Assembly: GCF_045788535.1 (NCBI RefSeq)
Contig: NZ_CP074074.1
Location: 3,224,001-3,288,000, forward strand
Source of the DNA: Allotamlana fucoidanivorans
GTDB taxonomy: Bacteria > Bacteroidota > Bacteroidia > Flavobacteriales > Flavobacteriaceae
Reading direction: 5' to 3'
Length of the DNA stretch: 64,000 bases
Below are positions 17,591 through 26,735 of the stretch, piece by piece. The notes under the pieces were generated by a model that saw only the letters and a program-made list of their open reading frames with translations, was not told the origin of the DNA and ran no database searches. The position numbers and the translations under genes were made by a program. Every line of letters begins with the position of its first letter. Position 1 is the first letter of the stretch.

Positions 17591-18247
17591 ATGATGACAA
17601 AACATGAAAAACGTGTAAGGATTTATGGCGCTGGCGGTCATTCACATGTTATTAAAGACGTTTTAAGGCAAAATGGCTATGTTATTACTGATACGTTTGA
17701 TGATAAGCCTGAAGGTGTACATCATGCCTCAAAACATGTGAATATGGGTGCCAGAGCACATCTGAACGATTTTCCGCATCAAGGTGATCCGGTTATTATT
17801 GCAGTAGGTATAAATTCAGATAGAGCCGAAATAGCGCGTATTTTAAAGTGTAGTTATGAAACTGCAATTCACCAGTCGGCCATCATTTCAGAAAGCTCCA
17901 GTATTGGGGAGGGTACCGTAGTTTTTGCTGGTGCCATTGTTCAACCCAATACTGTTGTAGGGAAACATGTTATTGTAAATACGGGCGCCAGCATTGATCA
18001 TGATAATGTGATAGGCGATTATGCCCATATTTCGCCTAAAGCGGCACTATGTGGTCATGTTGAAGTTGGAGAAGGCTCACATATTGGTGTTGGTGCCGTT
18101 GTGATTCCTTTGGTTAAGATTGGTAAGTGGTGTACTATAGGGGCTGGTACTATTGTTTTAAACGATGTGCCAAATTATGCCACTGTTGTAGGAAACCCAG
18201 GTAAAATTATAAAAATATTAAATCCTAAAAAACGTGAAAAACTATAA
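17591..18247 (+). CDS. NeuD/PglD-like sugar O- or N-acetyltransferase
   Basis: A 218-residue acetyltransferase with an N-terminal Rossmann-like UDP-sugar binding part (RIYGAGGHSHVIKDVL) and a C-terminal left-handed beta-helix of hexapeptide repeats (VVFAGAIVQPNTVVGKHVIV and onward). The general base histidine lies in GASIDHDNVIGDY, as in PglD. PglD acetylates the 4-amino group of a UDP-4-amino-trideoxy sugar, but the matching aminotransferase and dehydratase are not in the window. The second codon is also ATG, so the start may be three bases later. The end overlaps the next gene by 14 bases. Confidence 0.85.
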   Translation: MMTKHEKRVRIYGAGGHSHVIKDVLRQNGYVITDTFDDKPEGVHHASKHVNMGARAHLNDFPHQGDPVIIAVGINSDRAEIARILKCSYETAIHQSAIISESSSIGEGTVVFAGAIVQPNTVVGKHVIVNTGASIDHDNVIGDYAHISPKAALCGHVEVGEGSHIGVGAVVIPLVKIGKWCTIGAGTIVLNDVPNYATVVGNPGKIIKILNPKKREKL

Positions 18248-20894
18248 AAAAACTGACATTACATTTGTTGGTTCAGGTATATCTGCGTCATTTACACTAA
18301 TAAATTTTTTGAGTCTTTTAGATAAAACGCTCTTGTCTAAAAAATTATCAATAACCATTATAGATAGGTATGCTGAATTTAACACGGGAATCCCTTACGG
18401 GGAACGCTCTGGTTTTTCTACCCTTTTAATTACCTCATTGAAAAATTTCTTACCCGAACCAGAACGCACCCGGTTTATTGTTTGGCTCAATGAAAATAAA
18501 ACTTGGCTTTTAGAGGCTTACAAGAATGAAGGAGGTGTGTTAACGGAGCAATGGTTACATAAACATGCTGAAGAAATACAAAATAATGATTGGATCGATT
18601 TGTTTTTACCACGTCGGTTTTTTGGTATTTATATTGATGAACGTGTCAAACAAAAAATCAAGCTCCTCGAAAATAAAAATAAAATAGAAGTTACTTTTAT
18701 AAAAGAAGAGGTGGTTGATATTGCCGAAAATGATAATACCTATAATATGGTATTAAGCAACGATGCTAATTTATGCTCAAAAAAAGTGATTCTTTCTGTA
18801 GGTTCGTTACCTGTACAAAAACTCTGGAAAAATAAAGAGGTTATTGAAACAGAAAACTTACTGTTTGTTAATACACCATATGAACCTAATTTAATCAGTA
18901 CCATTGACAAAATGGATCGCTTTTTGCGCCAAAGAAGTCAAGCTCATAAAAAAACTAATGTGTTAATTATTGGCGCCAATGCCAGTGCATTAGAAATTTT
19001 ATATAAACTAAACGATCATTTAGGTTCAAACCAATATAACTTGAATGATTTTGTATTTTTATCTACACAAGGGCGTACACCAGATGCTGTTATTGACCAA
19101 CAGCGTAAAGAAACCTTTGAGGCTGTTCATTTAAACAAATTACAAAGAAAAAACGCATTATCTGCTAAATCTATAGCAAAAGCAGCCTTTGAAGACATTA
19201 AGGAGTCTGATAAAATACAATTAGGGGCAGCTTCAACCGTAGACACCATTTCTGCTGCTTTTGGGGCCTTACTAACTAGATTAGAGTATAATGAGCTATC
19301 TAAATTTGCTTGTCACTATGGTAATGAAATTGGTAAAAAACAGCGCTGTGCCGGTGAACACTATACCAATACGATAGAAAATTTAAAAAAACAAGAACGT
19401 TTTGAGCATTTGGCTGGACGCTTTATTGATTTAGATTTAGACGAAACAAATAACGAGTATGTTTTAAAGTATTTAGATACTGAAACGGGTAGTGAAAAAT
19501 GGCATGACAAAAAATTTCACCTGATTATCAATTGTGTTGGTAGCATGAATTTAACAGATAATCGTATTCCTAAATTGTTAACCCGTTTGATGCAAAAAGG
19601 CTATTGCAAAATGAACGAATCTAAGATTGGTTTTGCGGTAAACAATGCCTTAGAAACTAAAAAGAATTTACATATCATGGGGCCCCTACTAGCTGGTAAC
19701 GTGATTAACAATAATGCGATATGGCATGTAGAACATTGTGGTAGAATTATTTGGTTGTCTGGTATACTTTCTAAAATCATGTATGACAGCTTTAACAAGG
19801 TATATGATATTAAAACAGAGAATGCTTTGAAAAGTGCAGAGACTATAGAAAGTAATTTTGAAGTTATCACTTTAAAGAGAGATTGGGATTTGTTTTTAAA
19901 AGATATAGGGCATTATGATTTCTATCACACCTATGATTATCATCATTTAGCATCTTCAAATGGTGAAAACCCAATCCTAATTAAATATATTGAAAATAAT
20001 GTTATTATTGGGCTTCCTTTGTTAATTAGAGACATTTACAGCACAATATATAAGGATGCTACGTCGGTATATGGTTATGTTGGCCCCATTTCAAAAGGTG
20101 TAGATGATAATTTTAATAATAACAATTTTATAACGCATTTAATTAAATATTTTAATGCTAATAATATCATATCTGTTTTTTCAAGGCTAAACCCTTATCT
20201 CCCTAAGCAAAATAAAATTTTGTTTCAGGTTGGGGAATTAACACCTCAAGGAAAAGTTATTTGTATGGATTTAAAGCCTAGCCTTGAAAAACAACGTGGG
20301 GAATATCGAAATAGACTTAAAACATATATTAATAAAGCTAGGCGAGAATGCTCTGTTGTAGTTGCCAAAACAAACTCAGATTTAAATACCTTTATTGATT
20401 TATATTATGAAAACATGGATCGGGTAAACGCCAAAAAGTTTTATTATTTCAGCAAAGACTATTTTAGGCTGCTTTTAAAGAGTAACGATTTTAAAACAAC
20501 CGTTTTACTTGCTGTTCACAATAAAACAAATGAAATCATTGGGGGGAGTATGTTTATTTCAACAAAAGCTATAATACAATATCATTTATCTGGAACGAAA
20601 GCGGGCTATTCTAAACTTAACCCTACCAAATTATTGATAGATGAAATGCGAATTATGGCTCATCAACAAGGCTTAAGTTTATTTAATTTAGGCGGCGGAT
20701 TAGGTGGCAGTGATGATGACTCATTATTTCATTTTAAATCTTCGTTTTCAAAACAATCAAAACAATTTAATTTATGGAAATGGATTACCAATAAACAAGT
20801 ATATAATGAATTGGTACTCGCTAAAACAGACAATACCAAAAAGAATTATTTTCCTTTGTATAGATCCATTGAAGATATAAATGTACAATTGTGA
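18234..20894 (+). CDS. Fusion: FAD/NAD(P)-binding oxidoreductase domain plus FemAB/GNAT-like acyltransferase domain
   Basis: An 886-residue two-domain protein. Residues 1 to about 530 form a FAD/NAD(P)-binding module: the dinucleotide loop FVGSGISASFTLINF at 11-25, IPYGERSGFSTLLITS, and a second nucleotide loop VLIIGANASALEIL around 243-256, resembling the layout of NAD_binding_9 and N-hydroxylating monooxygenase-like proteins. From about 540 (FEVITLKRDWDLFLKD) to the end runs a FemAB/Acetyltransf_6-like domain with YYENMDRVNAKKFYYFS and a late LFNLGGGLGG. The start is GTG, overlapping the PglD-like gene by 14 bases, and the stop overlaps the next gene by four. It may oxidise a sugar or amine and acylate it, but the reaction is inference. 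I see no frameshift; the fusion is one continuous frame. Confidence 0.7.
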   Translation: MKNYKKTDITFVGSGISASFTLINFLSLLDKTLLSKKLSITIIDRYAEFNTGIPYGERSGFSTLLITSLKNFLPEPERTRFIVWLNENKTWLLEAYKNEGGVLTEQWLHKHAEEIQNNDWIDLFLPRRFFGIYIDERVKQKIKLLENKNKIEVTFIKEEVVDIAENDNTYNMVLSNDANLCSKKVILSVGSLPVQKLWKNKEVIETENLLFVNTPYEPNLISTIDKMDRFLRQRSQAHKKTNVLIIGANASALEILYKLNDHLGSNQYNLNDFVFLSTQGRTPDAVIDQQRKETFEAVHLNKLQRKNALSAKSIAKAAFEDIKESDKIQLGAASTVDTISAAFGALLTRLEYNELSKFACHYGNEIGKKQRCAGEHYTNTIENLKKQERFEHLAGRFIDLDLDETNNEYVLKYLDTETGSEKWHDKKFHLIINCVGSMNLTDNRIPKLLTRLMQKGYCKMNESKIGFAVNNALETKKNLHIMGPLLAGNVINNNAIWHVEHCGRIIWLSGILSKIMYDSFNKVYDIKTENALKSAETIESNFEVITLKRDWDLFLKDIGHYDFYHTYDYHHLASSNGENPILIKYIENNVIIGLPLLIRDIYSTIYKDATSVYGYVGPISKGVDDNFNNNNFITHLIKYFNANNIISVFSRLNPYLPKQNKILFQVGELTPQGKVICMDLKPSLEKQRGEYRNRLKTYINKARRECSVVVAKTNSDLNTFIDLYYENMDRVNAKKFYYFSKDYFRLLLKSNDFKTTVLLAVHNKTNEIIGGSMFISTKAIIQYHLSGTKAGYSKLNPTKLLIDEMRIMAHQQGLSLFNLGGGLGGSDDDSLFHFKSSFSKQSKQFNLWKWITNKQVYNELVLAKTDNTKKNYFPLYRSIEDINVQL

Positions 20895-21895
20895 TAGGCA
20901 ATAATCCTTTTACCTCAAATACCTTTGTTAAAACTTGGACAAAACACTTTAAGGTTAGTGTAGCAAATGATGGTTTTGAGACGGTGCAAAACCTAAAATT
21001 TTACAAGCCTTATAAGTATCTTCCCATTTATATAAATATTGGTAAACATTTAACTAAAGGGGTTTCATATTTCATAAAACCATTTGCTAGAGCGGACTAT
21101 AAAAAAAAACTAGTTTTAATTTATGATGTACCCCAATACTTTGATATTGCCACCAAGGACTTACCTGAAAAGCTTGGATTTATTAAAATAAAGCAGTATC
21201 CTGGCTATAGCACTCAATTAAATAATTACAAAAATTTTGAGGATTATATTGCGACAAACTTTAGCAAAAAAAGCAAATATAAGTTTAAAAGTTACACAAA
21301 GAAGTTAGAAGCATTATACGATATCAGCTATGTTAATTATGATTACACCACCTCTAAAACTACTTTTGATGCTATTTTTAACAGGTTTTACGACTTACTA
21401 AAAAAGCGTTTTGAAGACAAATCAGAATCTAATAACAATCTAAACCCCGAAGAATGGGCGTTTTATCAGGAACTGGTCTATTTGATGATGAAAAACAAGC
21501 AAGCTAGTTTATTCGCGGTTTTAGATAAAACCAAACCCATAGCCATATCTTTGAATTATTTTTCTGATCATATTTTATTTTTTGCTATGACAGGATTTGA
21601 TATTCATTATAAAGCCCATAACTTAGGAACCGTGCATTTAATGGCTCTTTTTAAATGGTGTTTTGCGAACCACATTAAAATTTTCGATTTTTCAAAAGGT
21701 CATTATGATTATAAAGCACGCTGGGGGGATACCAAATATTATTTTGAACAACATATTTATTATGATTCAAGCAGCCCATGGGCTTCAGTGACCTCCAGAC
21801 TTATGGGTGCCTACTTCAAAATAAAACAACGCCTACGTGATGCTCCCATCCGTGCATACTTAAATAAAATCAAATTTAAATTAAAGCGAAACTGA
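20891..21895 (+). CDS. FemAB/GNAT-like (Acetyltransf_6) protein, paralogue 1
   Basis: A 334-residue protein related in pattern to the C-terminal half of the preceding fusion and to the next three genes. Core features are FSKKSKYKFKSYTKKLEALY, then LYLMMKNKQASLFAVLDKTK-like strands, and the late motif DFSKGHYDYKARWGD, the equivalent of the D-M-G-x-G-x2-D-Y-K-x-R-W block in the paralogues. It has no signal peptide and is probably cytoplasmic. The GTG start makes a four-base GTGA overlap with the fusion gene, so the two are translationally coupled. Family members acylate amino groups or transfer aminoacyl residues. The acceptor here is unknown. It lacks the ~70-residue C-terminal extension shared by paralogues 2-4. 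Confidence 0.65.
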   Translation: MIGNNPFTSNTFVKTWTKHFKVSVANDGFETVQNLKFYKPYKYLPIYINIGKHLTKGVSYFIKPFARADYKKKLVLIYDVPQYFDIATKDLPEKLGFIKIKQYPGYSTQLNNYKNFEDYIATNFSKKSKYKFKSYTKKLEALYDISYVNYDYTTSKTTFDAIFNRFYDLLKKRFEDKSESNNNLNPEEWAFYQELVYLMMKNKQASLFAVLDKTKPIAISLNYFSDHILFFAMTGFDIHYKAHNLGTVHLMALFKWCFANHIKIFDFSKGHYDYKARWGDTKYYFEQHIYYDSSSPWASVTSRLMGAYFKIKQRLRDAPIRAYLNKIKFKLKRN

Positions 21896-22179
21896 TTTTC
21901 CAGTAATATGCTCGTAAAATAAGACCATGCAACCTGTGTTTTTATTACATTACGTTCAAAACTAATACTCTATTTGTCTCTTTTCAACTCATAAACATCT
22001 TAATTTGTAGTATATCTTTTTTAACTCATTTTAAATGCCGCTGTTTTTGTCAAATATAAAGGTCTTTTATCTAGAATTAATTTAGAGTACATTTTTAATA
22101 TGTAATTTTACTTAACAGATTTAAATAAAGTAAATCAATTAAGTTTTATTAAAAAAAAGCCTAAAATCACACATACAAC
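21896..22179. other. 284-bp gap inside the acyltransferase array
   Basis: AT-rich spacer with no ORF above about 12 codons. I see no clear terminator or plus-strand TTTG/TAnnTTTG pair. A TAnnTTTG match (22051-22058) reads on the minus strand, away from any minus-strand gene. The gap suggests paralogues 2-4 may have their own promoter. Confidence 0.5.
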
Positions 22180-23325
22180 ATGACTTTTGATTTTTTTAAA
22201 ACTAAAGATTTTTATTCAGATTTATTCGAAAAGCATCAGCTCATAGATAGATATCATAGAATTTATTACAAAGACACCTTACTCACTAATTATAACACAG
22301 TCACTTCAATCCAAAAGCAGGATATAATAACATTATACCCCGATTATCTTACTTCTCAATTTTTAGAGGGATACTGTGCTAAAACAATATACCAAAAAGC
22401 GGGTTTTGCTATTGATTTACATGCTTTTAGTTCGTTTCAGGATTATTTAAAAACACTAAAATCAAGCTTTAGAAAGGTTATTGTTAGATCTGTAAATAGA
22501 TTGGAAGCTTGTTTTAATATTTCGTATACCATGTATTATGGTCATATCAATAAAGGTGTATATACACAGTTAATGGGTGCCTTGTTTAATATGATTGAAT
22601 GCCGATTTCAGGAACGAGATGGCAGAAATAAGGTGTTGAAACAATGGAATGCTTACCTTGAATTGGCATACCAAAATATTTTAGATAAAAAAGCGTCTCT
22701 TTTTGTTATTTATAGTGATGATGAGCCTATTGAGATTTCATTAAATTTTCATTGTGAAAACATCATATATAGCGCCATTTCATCATATAAGCTAGAATAT
22801 AGTAAGTTTAGTTTGGGTAACATTGAAATTTATAAACAGCTAGAATGGTGCATGGCAAATGGGATAAAATTATTTGATATGGGATATGGTAGTTTCGATT
22901 ATAAATTGAGGTGGAGTAATTATACCTATGCGTTTCACGCCCATATTATATCAAAATCAAATAGCCTTATATTAGAAGGTTTAGCTCAATATTTTAAATA
23001 TAAATTTAAGCTCATAAATTATCTCATTAGTAACAATTTAAATAATAAGTTTTATAACATTTTAGATTATTTTAAAGACAAAAACAGTACAGCTTCCTCC
23101 ATAGATTATGTGTTTGAGAACACACAAGATATAAATGTTGAGGTGCATAAATCTTTGAATTTAAATACGCCTAGTTTCAATTTCTTAAAAAGACCGCTTT
23201 TTGATTTTTTATATAAACATCAAGAGCACAAAGACCATGTTGCCGTTTACCCCAATCCAAATAAAGCAAACAGCTATGTTATTAAGGGAAAATCAAGTAT
23301 AGTCTTCTTAAAAATGAATAGTTAA
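22180..23325 (+). CDS. FemAB/GNAT-like protein, paralogue 2
   Basis: A 381-residue protein. The family core is clear: KSSFRKVIVRSVNRLEACFN, a strand ending KASLFVIYSDDEPIEISLNF, GNIEIYKQLEWCMANGIKLF and DMGYGSFDYKLRWSNY. After the core comes a linker of about 60 residues and a small C-terminal block ending in DFLYKHQEHKDHVAVY and IKGKSSIVFL, which recurs in the next two genes. No signal peptide or membrane helix. The ATG follows the 284-base gap. The next gene begins 26 bases after its stop. Function is unknown beyond likely acyl transfer. Confidence 0.65.
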   Translation: MTFDFFKTKDFYSDLFEKHQLIDRYHRIYYKDTLLTNYNTVTSIQKQDIITLYPDYLTSQFLEGYCAKTIYQKAGFAIDLHAFSSFQDYLKTLKSSFRKVIVRSVNRLEACFNISYTMYYGHINKGVYTQLMGALFNMIECRFQERDGRNKVLKQWNAYLELAYQNILDKKASLFVIYSDDEPIEISLNFHCENIIYSAISSYKLEYSKFSLGNIEIYKQLEWCMANGIKLFDMGYGSFDYKLRWSNYTYAFHAHIISKSNSLILEGLAQYFKYKFKLINYLISNNLNNKFYNILDYFKDKNSTASSIDYVFENTQDINVEVHKSLNLNTPSFNFLKRPLFDFLYKHQEHKDHVAVYPNPNKANSYVIKGKSSIVFLKMNS

Positions 23326-23351
23326 TACAGATCAATAGATATTCTAATAGT

Positions 23352-24515
23352 TTGAGAAAAGATTTTTACAACACGTTTTATATCAAAGGACAAATTCCAG
23401 ACGTCTATAATACTATTGGCTATACCTATAAAGCAGGTTTGTTTTACCAAAGGCCAATACAAAAGTCAGCTAAGACAGATGGCACCTATATTATTAATTT
23501 GTTTCCTAGCTACCTTGAGGAAAAAAACTTAAAAAAAATAAGCATTTCCCAAGCTAACCTAAACGGTTATGCCGTTGTATTGCCAAGCAGTAATTTAGAG
23601 GATTTTTTAAAACATCATTTCAAATCAAATGCTAGAACATCAATACTTAAGCGAAAAAAAAGATTAGAAATTTGTTTTCCTATTAAGTACAAAATGTATT
23701 TTGGTAGTATCTCTTATAAAACCTATGAAACTATTATGAGGAGTTTAAAGACAATGCTCCTTAAACGGTTTACACAAAAAAAAACTGCCAATGAATTTTT
23801 TGCGAAATGGAACCAGTACCTTAATAGAACATACGAACTTATTATAAACAAGGAAGCCTCGCTTTTTGTGATTTACAACAACGAATCTATGATAGGTATA
23901 TCTCTTAACTATCATAGTAATGAGGTCTGTATAGGGCATCTTATAGCCTATGATATAGATTATGCTAAGTTCGGTATTGGAAACACTATTGTTCTCAAAT
24001 TAGTAGAATGGTGTATAGAAAACAAGTATACCCTTTTAGATATGGGGAACGGCGATCTAGATTATAAATTTATGTGGTGTAACTACAAATATTATTACCA
24101 GTATCATCTTATATTAAGTAATGGAGCGCTTACAAATAAACTTTTAATAAGTTTTGAACTCTTAAAAATTAAATTTAAAAATACACTAAAGCACTTTAAC
24201 ATAGATGTTCTTTTAACCAATTGTAAAAACTTTATAGAAATAAGGAAACGAGTAAAACCTTTTAACAACCTGAATATCATTGTAGAACCTATGACAAAAC
24301 CTATTAACTTAGAGGATGCACAACTCCTAAACTTCTATGAAATAAATACGCCTGAACTTAAAAAAGCCTGTATAGATTTCATGTATTTACAACAAAATCA
24401 TATTTCAAACATTCAGATTTTTAAATTACATAGACACTTATTTTATATAAAAAGTGGTGAGCACATTCAAAAAATTAGACTAGAGGAGAACATAAAAAAA
24501 GCCATAAACCCATAA
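23352..24515 (+). CDS. FemAB/GNAT-like protein, paralogue 3 (TTG start)
   Basis: A 387-residue member of the tandem family with KSNARTSILKRKKRLEICFP, KEASLFVIYNNESMIGISLN, GNTIVLKLVEWCIENKYTLL and DMGNGDLDYKFMWCNY. The C-terminal block DFMYLQQNHISNIQIFKLHR parallels that of paralogues 2 and 4. I accept the TTG at 23352 because the resulting KDFYNTFYIKG aligns with KDFYSDLFEK of paralogue 2 and no in-frame ATG lies close by. It is 4 bases before paralogue 4, so the two are coexpressed. Confidence 0.65.
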   Translation: MRKDFYNTFYIKGQIPDVYNTIGYTYKAGLFYQRPIQKSAKTDGTYIINLFPSYLEEKNLKKISISQANLNGYAVVLPSSNLEDFLKHHFKSNARTSILKRKKRLEICFPIKYKMYFGSISYKTYETIMRSLKTMLLKRFTQKKTANEFFAKWNQYLNRTYELIINKEASLFVIYNNESMIGISLNYHSNEVCIGHLIAYDIDYAKFGIGNTIVLKLVEWCIENKYTLLDMGNGDLDYKFMWCNYKYYYQYHLILSNGALTNKLLISFELLKIKFKNTLKHFNIDVLLTNCKNFIEIRKRVKPFNNLNIIVEPMTKPINLEDAQLLNFYEINTPELKKACIDFMYLQQNHISNIQIFKLHRHLFYIKSGEHIQKIRLEENIKKAINP

Positions 24516-24519
24516 TTAA

Positions 24520-25686
24520 ATGCGCGCTAGTAAGTATAAGTTTTACGATACCTTAACACAAAATAACCGTGTTCTCCCCTTTTACGCCTATTTAGGTAGT
24601 GCACTTAATGAAACAATCTTTCATCAAACAACAGAGCCATATGAGAAGCTAGAAAAAGCAGCCTCTGTTTGGTTGTTTCCTTCTTTTTTTAATTTCAAAC
24701 TACACCATGAAGATCAAATTCATATAAAACATGTGCCACAACACAAAATAACAGGATATGCCATAGTAACCAATAAGCATGATACGCTTGAAACTTGTAT
24801 GAAAGCACATTACAAAAAGAATTTTAGAGCTAATATTAATAGACTCATAAAAAGACTGGAAACGTGCTTTGATGTCACCTATGAGATGTATTATGGCACC
24901 ATTACTAAAACCAATTATCAGGTTATAATGATGGCATTGAAACAAATGCTTATCGCTCGATTTAATCAACGAGGTGACACAAACCAGGTGTTAACTCATT
25001 GGGAGAGTTATTACAGCAGTATTTATGATTTAATCTTGGAAAAAAAAGCCTCTATTTTTGTTATTTATGCAAATAATAAACTAATTCATGTTTGTGTAAA
25101 TCACCATTTAAAGGATATTTTGTTTATTTCAATTCCATCCTATAACATTAACTATCACAAGTTTGCCTTAGGAAATATTTCAATATATAAATTATTGGAA
25201 TGGGCTATAGCACACAATTATTTTATGCTAGATATGGCCTATGGCGATCTTGAATATAAAAGGCGTTGGGCTAATTATTTCTATACATTTGAGCATCATA
25301 TTCTTTGGCAAAAAAATAATTTGAAACAAGCTTTAATAGCAAAGTTTGAAGCTCTTATTCTACAAACAAAAAACAAATTAAAGGCAATAGGCTTTGACGA
25401 TATACTAAAAAAAATAAAACGGCTTAAAATAAAAAGAAGCAACTTAACAACTTTGCCTAATTATACCATAGAGAAGTCGTTTGATTTAAATATGAATTTA
25501 TATGACAGCATAAACTTAAGTGATAACCCTGTATTAGAAGTTTTAGTATGCGATTTTTTATACCAAACCAAGGATCATATAAGCAGCATAAAGTTGTACA
25601 AACATAAAAGTGCCAATGCTGTAATAATCACCTCAAAGTCTTCAAACTGTAAGATTTGTTTTGAGGAATATTTAAACCTGAATTAA
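24520..25686 (+). CDS. FemAB/GNAT-like protein, paralogue 4
   Basis: A 388-residue member. Core motifs are KKNFRANINRLIKRLETCFD, KKASIFVIYANNKLIHVCVN, GNISIYKLLEWAIAHNYFML and DMAYGDLEYKRRWANY. The C-terminal extension has DFLYQTKDHISSIKLYKHKS followed by ITSKSSNCKICFEE. Relative to the other copies the DMG glycine is alanine. Similarity between the copies is moderate by eye, so the duplications look old rather than recent. The next gene starts 101 bases later. Confidence 0.65.
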   Translation: MRASKYKFYDTLTQNNRVLPFYAYLGSALNETIFHQTTEPYEKLEKAASVWLFPSFFNFKLHHEDQIHIKHVPQHKITGYAIVTNKHDTLETCMKAHYKKNFRANINRLIKRLETCFDVTYEMYYGTITKTNYQVIMMALKQMLIARFNQRGDTNQVLTHWESYYSSIYDLILEKKASIFVIYANNKLIHVCVNHHLKDILFISIPSYNINYHKFALGNISIYKLLEWAIAHNYFMLDMAYGDLEYKRRWANYFYTFEHHILWQKNNLKQALIAKFEALILQTKNKLKAIGFDDILKKIKRLKIKRSNLTTLPNYTIEKSFDLNMNLYDSINLSDNPVLEVLVCDFLYQTKDHISSIKLYKHKSANAVIITSKSSNCKICFEEYLNLN

Positions 25687-25740
25687 TAACAATTTGTCGA
25701 ATTTAATGTTTTTTATATTAAAATAAGTAGAAATTTAAAG

Positions 25741-25756
25741 AACCTAACTGTAGGTT
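25741..25756. promoter_or_regulatory. Short hairpin before SGNH gene
   Basis: AACCTA / TAGGTT arms around ACTG, a perfect 6-bp stem 31 bases before the SGNH ATG. No T tract follows, so it is more likely an operator or a leader structure than a terminator, if it has any function. Confidence 0.25.
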
Positions 25757-25787
25757 ACTGTGCGAAAAATATTTACATGATCGTGCT

Positions 25788-26735
25788 ATGAAAAAACTAA
25801 TTATAAAAATTGGAATTTACGCCATTTTAATGCTCATCTGTTTTGAGTTAGTAGTGCGCGTCTTTAACTTACAAGAAGAACATCCTGTTTTTATAATTAA
25901 TGATTTAAATGTTAAAACATATGCGCCTAACCAAAAAGGGTATTATGTTACCGGGAATCGAAGAATGAATTTTGCTGAGTATAATATAAATAATCAAGGA
26001 TTTAATTCTTATAAAGCTTTCCAACCAACTAAAAACAAATTCAATGTGGCTATAATTGGGGATTCTTTCATTGAGGGTTTACATCAAAACTACTATAATT
26101 CCATAGGAAAAAAAATAGAGAACTATTTTAAAGATCGTGTTGATGTTTTTCAATTAGGGCACTCTGGATATGATTTAGCAGATCAGTTTAACCTGATTGA
26201 GGCCTATAAAGATGATTTTGAAACCATTGACCTCATCGTAATTTATTTAAAATTTGAGAACGATATTCAAAGAGATCATTATACACCAGACTATTATTGG
26301 ATTAATTCTCAATATTTTACCTTTTCTAAAATTAAAAAACAGATTAAGTTATTCGCTTATCTAGAATCTATTGGATGCTTAGATCATCTTAGAGATTTAA
26401 GAACAAGGTTTCAAGCACACACTCCTCAAAGCAAGAAAATGAAAGTGAGTGATACCATGAATAAAAACTATTTAACTAATTTTAAAATACTAACAAAAAC
26501 ATACAATTTTGATAAAAAGAAAACCGTATTTCTTTTAGACCAATCAAAAACATATTCTGGGTTTTTAAATTATTGCGATTCTCTTGATTATAAGTATATT
26601 GATTTTGGCAAAGCTATGAAAGCATCTAAACAACCAACCACCTTAATTTATGATATGCACTGGAATAATCATGGTAGAAAAATTATATCGGATGCAGTTA
26701 TCAAATATATTCAATCTCAAAATCTATTACAATGA
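25788..26735 (+). CDS. SGNH-hydrolase-like membrane-anchored protein, copy A
   Basis: A 315-residue protein with one N-terminal membrane helix (about residues 5-25) that should place the rest in the periplasm. AIIGDSFIEG puts the nucleophile serine at 93, and YDMHWNNHG near 288-296 supplies the Asp-His end of the SGNH triad in the form seen in AlgX/AlgJ-like partners of MBOAT acyltransferases. A paralogue of the same length sits inverted at 27641-28588 beside an MBOAT gene. The stop overlaps the cupin gene by four bases (ATGA). A role in O-acylation or deacylation of the glycan is inferred. Confidence 0.75.
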   Translation: MKKLIIKIGIYAILMLICFELVVRVFNLQEEHPVFIINDLNVKTYAPNQKGYYVTGNRRMNFAEYNINNQGFNSYKAFQPTKNKFNVAIIGDSFIEGLHQNYYNSIGKKIENYFKDRVDVFQLGHSGYDLADQFNLIEAYKDDFETIDLIVIYLKFENDIQRDHYTPDYYWINSQYFTFSKIKKQIKLFAYLESIGCLDHLRDLRTRFQAHTPQSKKMKVSDTMNKNYLTNFKILTKTYNFDKKKTVFLLDQSKTYSGFLNYCDSLDYKYIDFGKAMKASKQPTTLIYDMHWNNHGRKIISDAVIKYIQSQNLLQ

